From Aquirufa sp. (GTDB taxonomy: Bacteria > Bacteroidota > Bacteroidia > Cytophagales > Spirosomataceae): a DNA stretch of 27,139 nucleotides. The position numbers and the translations under genes were made by a program. Position 1 is the stretch's first letter. Every line of letters begins with the position of its first letter. Shown in pieces: positions 23,713-27,139 of this stretch. Location: assembly GCA_030833145.1 (NCBI GenBank), contig JAURHT010000012.1:1-27139 (forward strand). The letters run 5' to 3'. The notes below the pieces were generated by a model. That model was not told the DNA's origin, did no database searches, and was given only the letters and a program-made list of their open reading frames with translations.

Positions 23713-24772
23713 TACTTTTAGTGGTTCGCGCTGGTGCTTCCCCTAACAAGAAACCATAAGGTTCTAAATTAGGAATCGAATCGAATATCACTTTCATCAC
23801 GGCCGTAAGCGGTAACGCTAAAATCAATCCTGGAATACCCCAAAGCAATTCCCCGCATAACAAAGCCAGCATCGCCACCATCGGGTTCATACTTACTTTC
23901 GATCCCACCACGAGTGGCGTTATAAAATTCGCTTCAATAAACTGAGCCGCCGCTACCCATGCCACCACGGCTAAGGCGTGCGATGGACTCAAAGTCACAA
24001 GGCTCAATAAAATAGGTAACAAAGCCCCCATCCAAATGCCGATGTAAGGAATCAATAAAAGTATTCCTGTTAAGAATCCGAAAAACACGGGATACTCCAC
24101 CCCAATCCACCAAAACCCAATCGAGTTCAACACCCCCACAATTAACATCACCACGAGTAATCCCACTAAATACCCTTGGATCACCGAGCCTGTTTTTTCC
24201 ATCACTTTCGTCAAAACCTGCCCCTCCGTTTTAGGGAAGACTTTCTGCAAAAAGCTTTCAAAGAAATCGCGGTAGAATAAGAAGAAGAAAGTAAATACGG
24301 GTACTAAAATCAAGGCTGTAATGGCGTGCAATGCCGTCGAAAACGTCGTACTGATAATGACCCCTGAATTCTTCATCAAGGACATGAGCTCATTACTCAG
24401 CTCTAACATTTGCTTCCGACGCGAGATATTGAAATTCGCAGAAATAAAGGACTGCAAACTGGAAATCCACTTTTCCGCCTTTTTCGCAAAGAGTGGAAGC
24501 TCAGAAGAGAATTCCATTATTTGCATTCCTGCTACGAAAAGCAAGGAAGAGATTAGTGCAAAAGTCAATAAAATGGCGATGAAGATGGCGAGGGCCCGGG
24601 GAAAACCTTTGGCCTCCATCAATTTACTCGCAGGCAGAAGTAAGAGGGACAAGACCAGGGCAAAAGAAAGCAAAATCAAGAGGTCCTGTAATACGTAGGC
24701 CGCCGCAATAATCAAGGCCATCGACAAGAGGGCGCTAGATAAACGGGACGAGTAAGCGGTGTTATTTGACAT
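23690..24772 (-). CDS. AI-2E family transporter
   Basis: A 360-residue inner-membrane permease of the AI-2E/TqsA/PerM family (PF01594). It shows the usual pattern of two N-terminal helices, a middle amphipathic segment (about 85-145), and a block of helices with LLVVMLIVGVLNSIGFWWIGVEYPVFFGFLTGILLLIPYIG and QFIEANFITPLVVGSKVSMNPM, then GIPGLILALPLTAVMKVIF. Members include autoinducer-2 exporters and Na+/H+ antiporters, so the substrate is open. The C-terminus is rich in Lys and Thr (RTTKSTKETKAP). It overlaps the LytTR gene tail to tail by 23 bases and diverges from an OmpR-type regulator. Confidence 0.9.
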   Translation of the reverse strand: MSNNTAYSSRLSSALLSMALIIAAAYVLQDLLILLSFALVLSLLLLPASKLMEAKGFPRALAIFIAILLTFALISSLLFVAGMQIMEFSSELPLFAKKAEKWISSLQSFISANFNISRRKQMLELSNELMSLMKNSGVIISTTFSTALHAITALILVPVFTFFFLFYRDFFESFLQKVFPKTEGQVLTKVMEKTGSVIQGYLVGLLVVMLIVGVLNSIGFWWIGVEYPVFFGFLTGILLLIPYIGIWMGALLPILLSLVTLSPSHALAVVAWVAAAQFIEANFITPLVVGSKVSMNPMVAMLALLCGELLWGIPGLILALPLTAVMKVIFDSIPNLEPYGFLLGEAPARTTKSTKETKAP

Positions 24773-24809
24773 ATCTAATAAATTAACAATTCCATAACAT
24801 ACAACTTTC

Positions 24810-24817
24810 TATATTTG
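24810..24817 (+). promoter_or_regulatory. Candidate -7 element TATATTTG
   Basis: TATATTTG matches TAnnTTTG and lies 21 bases before the ATG of the OmpR-type regulator gene. No TTG is seen at the expected spacing upstream, so the call is tentative. Confidence 0.35.
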
Positions 24818-24838
24818 TGAGGTAATCCGTTCAAAACT

Positions 24839-25540
24839 ATGGCAACAGCTTCACCCGCATACAAAATTCTACTCGTAGATGATGATGCAGACATTTTGGA
24901 GTTATTGGAATACAATTTACTAAAAGAAAACTTTCTTTTAGCAAAAGCCACGAATGGAAAAGAGGCCATCGCTGCCGCTAAATCTTTCCAACCCCATTTG
25001 ATTATCATGGATGTGATGATGCCAGAAATGGATGGAATCGAAGCAGCCCGCCAAATCAAATCAAATCCCGAATTCAAAAATACACTCATCCTGTTCCTAA
25101 CGGCACGAGGAGAAGAGTATACTGAAATAGCTGCTTTTGAGAGCGGAGCCACGGATTATGTGGTAAAACCCATCAAATTACGCGCCTTAATCAGCCGAAT
25201 TAACGCCTTGCTAACACGAGAAGTAGCGGTTCCTGAATCGAAAAATGACGTCATTTCCATTGGCGATCTTGTCATCGATCGCGTGCAATATGCTGCGACA
25301 TTCCAGGGTCGTGCGTTGATTTTGCCCAAGAAAGAATTTGAATTACTTTCTTTCTTAGCGAAGAACCCGAATAAGGTTTTCAATCGCGATGAGTTATTGG
25401 AGAAGGTTTGGGGATCAGATGTATTCGTAGTGGAACGCACCGTGGATGTACATATCCGTAAATTGCGTGAGAAAATCCCGGAATATTACATCAAAACATT
25501 GAAGGGTGTAGGCTATTTATTTTCAATCGACAAAGCCTAA
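24839..25540 (+). CDS. OmpR/PhoB-type response regulator (no adjacent kinase)
   Basis: A 233-residue regulator. The receiver (about 8-125) has the acidic cluster VDDDAD (13-18), phospho-acceptor Asp58 (IIMDVMMPEMDG), Thr in FLTARGEEY and Lys in DYVVKPIK. The winged-helix Trans_reg_C domain (about 135-230) has LPKKEFELLSFLAKNPNKVFNRDELLEKVWGSDVFVVERTVDVHIRKLREKI, ending in KTLKGVGYLFS. No histidine kinase lies beside it; the neighbours are a divergent AI-2E-family permease and a downstream secreted hydrolase. Its target genes and partner kinase are therefore not given by context. Confidence 0.92.
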   Translation: MATASPAYKILLVDDDADILELLEYNLLKENFLLAKATNGKEAIAAAKSFQPHLIIMDVMMPEMDGIEAARQIKSNPEFKNTLILFLTARGEEYTEIAAFESGATDYVVKPIKLRALISRINALLTREVAVPESKNDVISIGDLVIDRVQYAATFQGRALILPKKEFELLSFLAKNPNKVFNRDELLEKVWGSDVFVVERTVDVHIRKLREKIPEYYIKTLKGVGYLFSIDKA

Positions 25541-25570
25541 TTGCCCATTTTTAGGTAAATTGCATCCCGA

Positions 25571-27064
25571 ATGATGCGCCTAATTTTCCTCCTATTTTTT
25601 AGTCTTCTTTTTAGCGGCCTGCAAGCTCAGGGACCTAAACGTGAGTTAAGGGGGGTTTGGGTGGCAACCGTCCAAAACATCGACTGGCCTAGCCCGCGCA
25701 ATTACGACGGTGCTAAGCAAAAAACCGAATTTATCGATCTATTGAATTCCCACCAAAAAACGGGAATCAACGCACTTTTTGTGCAAATAAGAACAGCTTC
25801 CGATGCACTCTACGCGAAAAGCGCAGAGCCCTGGACAACTTACCTATCTGGAAAACAAGGGCAGGCGCCTAGTCCCTATTATGATCCTTTGGAGTTTATG
25901 ATTGACCAAACTCATGCAAGGGGAATGGAATTTCATGCGTGGTTGAACTTGAATCGAGCTTCCATGTCATCACGGTCGTTATTGAGTTCAGAACACGTGG
26001 CCAGAAAGCATCCAGAATGGTTGCTGACTTATAATGGGCAATTATTGTTTGATTTTGGGATACCGGCTGCGCGTCATTATATCGCCGGATTGGTACGAAA
26101 TATTATTTTGAATTACGACGTGGATGGGATCCACTTTGACGATTATTTCTATCCCTATCCGGATCCGAAATCAACGTTGAATGATGAAGATACATTCGTG
26201 AAATACCGGCTTGCGGGGGAGTCTAAAGCAGACTGGAGACGTCGCAATACCAGCGCGCTGATTCAGGAAATCTCGGAGACGATTCGCAAGACCAATCCGA
26301 AAATTAAATTCGGAATTAGTCCTTTTGGGATTTGGCGACATAAAACAGCTGATCCGGTGAATGGATCGCCTACGGTGAAAGGTTTACAATCGTATGACGA
26401 TTTGTATGCTGATACGGATCATTGGTTAAAGCAGGGCTGGTTAGATTATATCGCGCCGCAATTGTATTGGGACACAGCGCATCGCGTGGCCCCTTTTAAG
26501 CCGTTGGCGGATTGGTGGAACGCGCATTCGTATGGAAGACCGGTGTATTATGGGATGGCTTCGTATCATTTAGGAGATATGTGGTCAAACAAAGAGATGA
26601 AAAAGCAGGTGGAGATTAGCCGAAGTATGCCTGAAGGCGAAGGGTTGATTTTTTACAGCTCCACTTCGCTAACAAAAAATATGAAAGGCTTTCGGGACAC
26701 TCTTCGCTCGAATTATTTTGCCCATCCCGCTTTATTACCGACCACTCCGTGGCTCGATAGTATTGCCCCGCATGCGCCTACACAGGTGTTTTTAGCGAAT
26801 AAAAAACTGACCTGGCAAGCTGGCGAGGAATCAGATGATAAAGATCCGGTGGCCTATTATGTGGTCTATCGAATACCCAAACAAGACAAAAAATTCCTAG
26901 AAGATCCACGTAATATCGTATACAAAGGGAAGGCAACTGAATTAATTTTGGAACAAGATGACCTTAATCCGGGTTATGGATTTACGGTGACAGCCTTCGA
27001 TCGTCTGCACAATGAGAGCAGACCGAGTGCAATAGCCTGGATTAAACCCGTTAGCAGCGATTAA
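25571..27064 (+). CDS. Glycoside-hydrolase-like (GHL10, YngK-type) secreted protein
   Basis: A 497-residue protein with a signal peptide (1-20, ...FSGLQAQ), then a GHL10 TIM-barrel domain (about 24-380): KRELRGVWVATVQNIDWPS, GINALFVQIRTASDALYAKSAEPWT, MEFHAWLNLNRA, VDGIHFDDYFYPYPDP (acidic residues 185-191) and KFGISPFGIWRH. A C-terminal fibronectin-III-like domain follows (about 404-490). Members act on cell-wall or extracellular polysaccharides; the substrate is not determined. Two ATGs are adjacent (25571, 25574). TAAATTGC lies at 25556-25563, only seven bases before the ATG, so the transcript could be nearly leaderless. Confidence 0.88.
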   Translation: MMRLIFLLFFSLLFSGLQAQGPKRELRGVWVATVQNIDWPSPRNYDGAKQKTEFIDLLNSHQKTGINALFVQIRTASDALYAKSAEPWTTYLSGKQGQAPSPYYDPLEFMIDQTHARGMEFHAWLNLNRASMSSRSLLSSEHVARKHPEWLLTYNGQLLFDFGIPAARHYIAGLVRNIILNYDVDGIHFDDYFYPYPDPKSTLNDEDTFVKYRLAGESKADWRRRNTSALIQEISETIRKTNPKIKFGISPFGIWRHKTADPVNGSPTVKGLQSYDDLYADTDHWLKQGWLDYIAPQLYWDTAHRVAPFKPLADWWNAHSYGRPVYYGMASYHLGDMWSNKEMKKQVEISRSMPEGEGLIFYSSTSLTKNMKGFRDTLRSNYFAHPALLPTTPWLDSIAPHAPTQVFLANKKLTWQAGEESDDKDPVAYYVVYRIPKQDKKFLEDPRNIVYKGKATELILEQDDLNPGYGFTVTAFDRLHNESRPSAIAWIKPVSSD

Positions 27065-27065
27065 T

Positions 27066-27139
27066 ATGCATTTAAAAATTAAAGAAATTACGGAAGAGAC
27101 GATCGACACGAAGACGATCCATTTTTGGCAACCGATTCA
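27066..27139 (+). CDS. N-terminal fragment of a probable ferredoxin/flavin reductase-like protein, cut by window edge
   Basis: An open frame begins at ATG 27066, one base after the stop of the GHL10 gene, and runs to the window edge. The 24 full codons read MHLKIKEITEETIDTKTIHF followed by WQPI. The pattern L-K-V/I-x-x-I-x-x-E-T-x-D-x-x-T-I-x-F resembles the first strands of FNR-type FAD-binding domains in ferredoxin reductases. So short a fragment cannot prove this. Spacing suggests cotranscription with the upstream gene. Confidence 0.5.
   Translation, partial: MHLKIKEITEETIDTKTIHFWQPI

Noticed and set aside
1..27139. Mobile elements, prophage, CRISPR or defence island
   Set aside because: No transposase, integrase, phage, cas or toxin-antitoxin genes, no terminal repeats and no direct repeat-spacer arrays were seen on either strand.

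Overview
This is a gene-dense, housekeeping-type chromosomal segment from a member of the Bacteroidota, most likely of the Cytophagia/Cytophagales type (e.g. Spirosomaceae). The placement rests on several points. Promoters fit the Bacteroidota pattern TTG-N19/20-TAnnTTTG, and strong Shine-Dalgarno sites are largely absent. The protein families are typical of the phylum: a BatD-like protein, a DRPDQTE-type outer-membrane barrel, a GHL10 lipoprotein-like hydrolase, LytS/LytTR pairs and a YcxB-like membrane protein. Base composition is moderate. I see no insertion sequence, prophage, CRISPR array or integration scar, and no gap between genes exceeds 300 bases.

Layout. Positions 1-3756 (minus strand): the 5' part of tRNA-His with its own promoter; sodA with a terminator; then an operon batD-like > aroC > tadA whose genes touch or overlap. 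A long imperfect inverted repeat lies between tadA and sodA. Positions 3793-5420 (minus): two predicted outer-membrane beta-barrel proteins. Positions 5571-6398 (plus): a PhyH-type Fe(II)/2-oxoglutarate dioxygenase, ending at a strong bidirectional terminator. Positions 6430-7393 (minus): ruvX and a YcxB-like membrane protein. Position 7491 (plus): a PyrR-like phosphoribosyltransferase. Positions 7991-10147 (minus): ComA-like protein > DedA > aroE. Positions 10327-11221 (plus): DUF2147 protein and a hotdog thioesterase. Positions 11218-13575 (minus): feoA-feoB, ferrous iron uptake; feoB has to start at TTG.

Positions 13677-19724 (plus) form the largest operon: ccmB-ccmC-ccmD-ccmE-ccmF, a 71-residue membrane protein, and a CNNM/CBS transporter, all overlapping or a few bases apart. 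It makes c-type cytochromes by exporting heme and ligating it to apocytochromes. CcmE carries CxxxY instead of the usual histidine motif, and no ccmA, ccmG or ccmH is present here. This resembles the CcmH-less variant described in sulfate reducers and archaea, and it is the most interesting biology in the window. The iron importer lies divergently next to it. Positions 19713-21220 (minus): menI-menF of menaquinone synthesis. Together with aroC and aroE, these cover parts of the shikimate/chorismate-to-menaquinone route.

Positions 21266-23712 (plus): histidine phosphatase, a LytS-type sensor kinase and a LytTR response regulator. Positions 23690-24772 (minus): AI-2E-family permease. Positions 24839-27064 (plus): an OmpR-type regulator without an adjacent kinase, and a GHL10 glycoside-hydrolase-like secreted protein. 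The window ends inside a probable flavin/ferredoxin-reductase-like gene.

I did not find a clearly new multi-gene system. The best leads are the variant Ccm operon with its small membrane proteins, a recurring TAAATTGCA element very close to start codons, and two inverted repeats.
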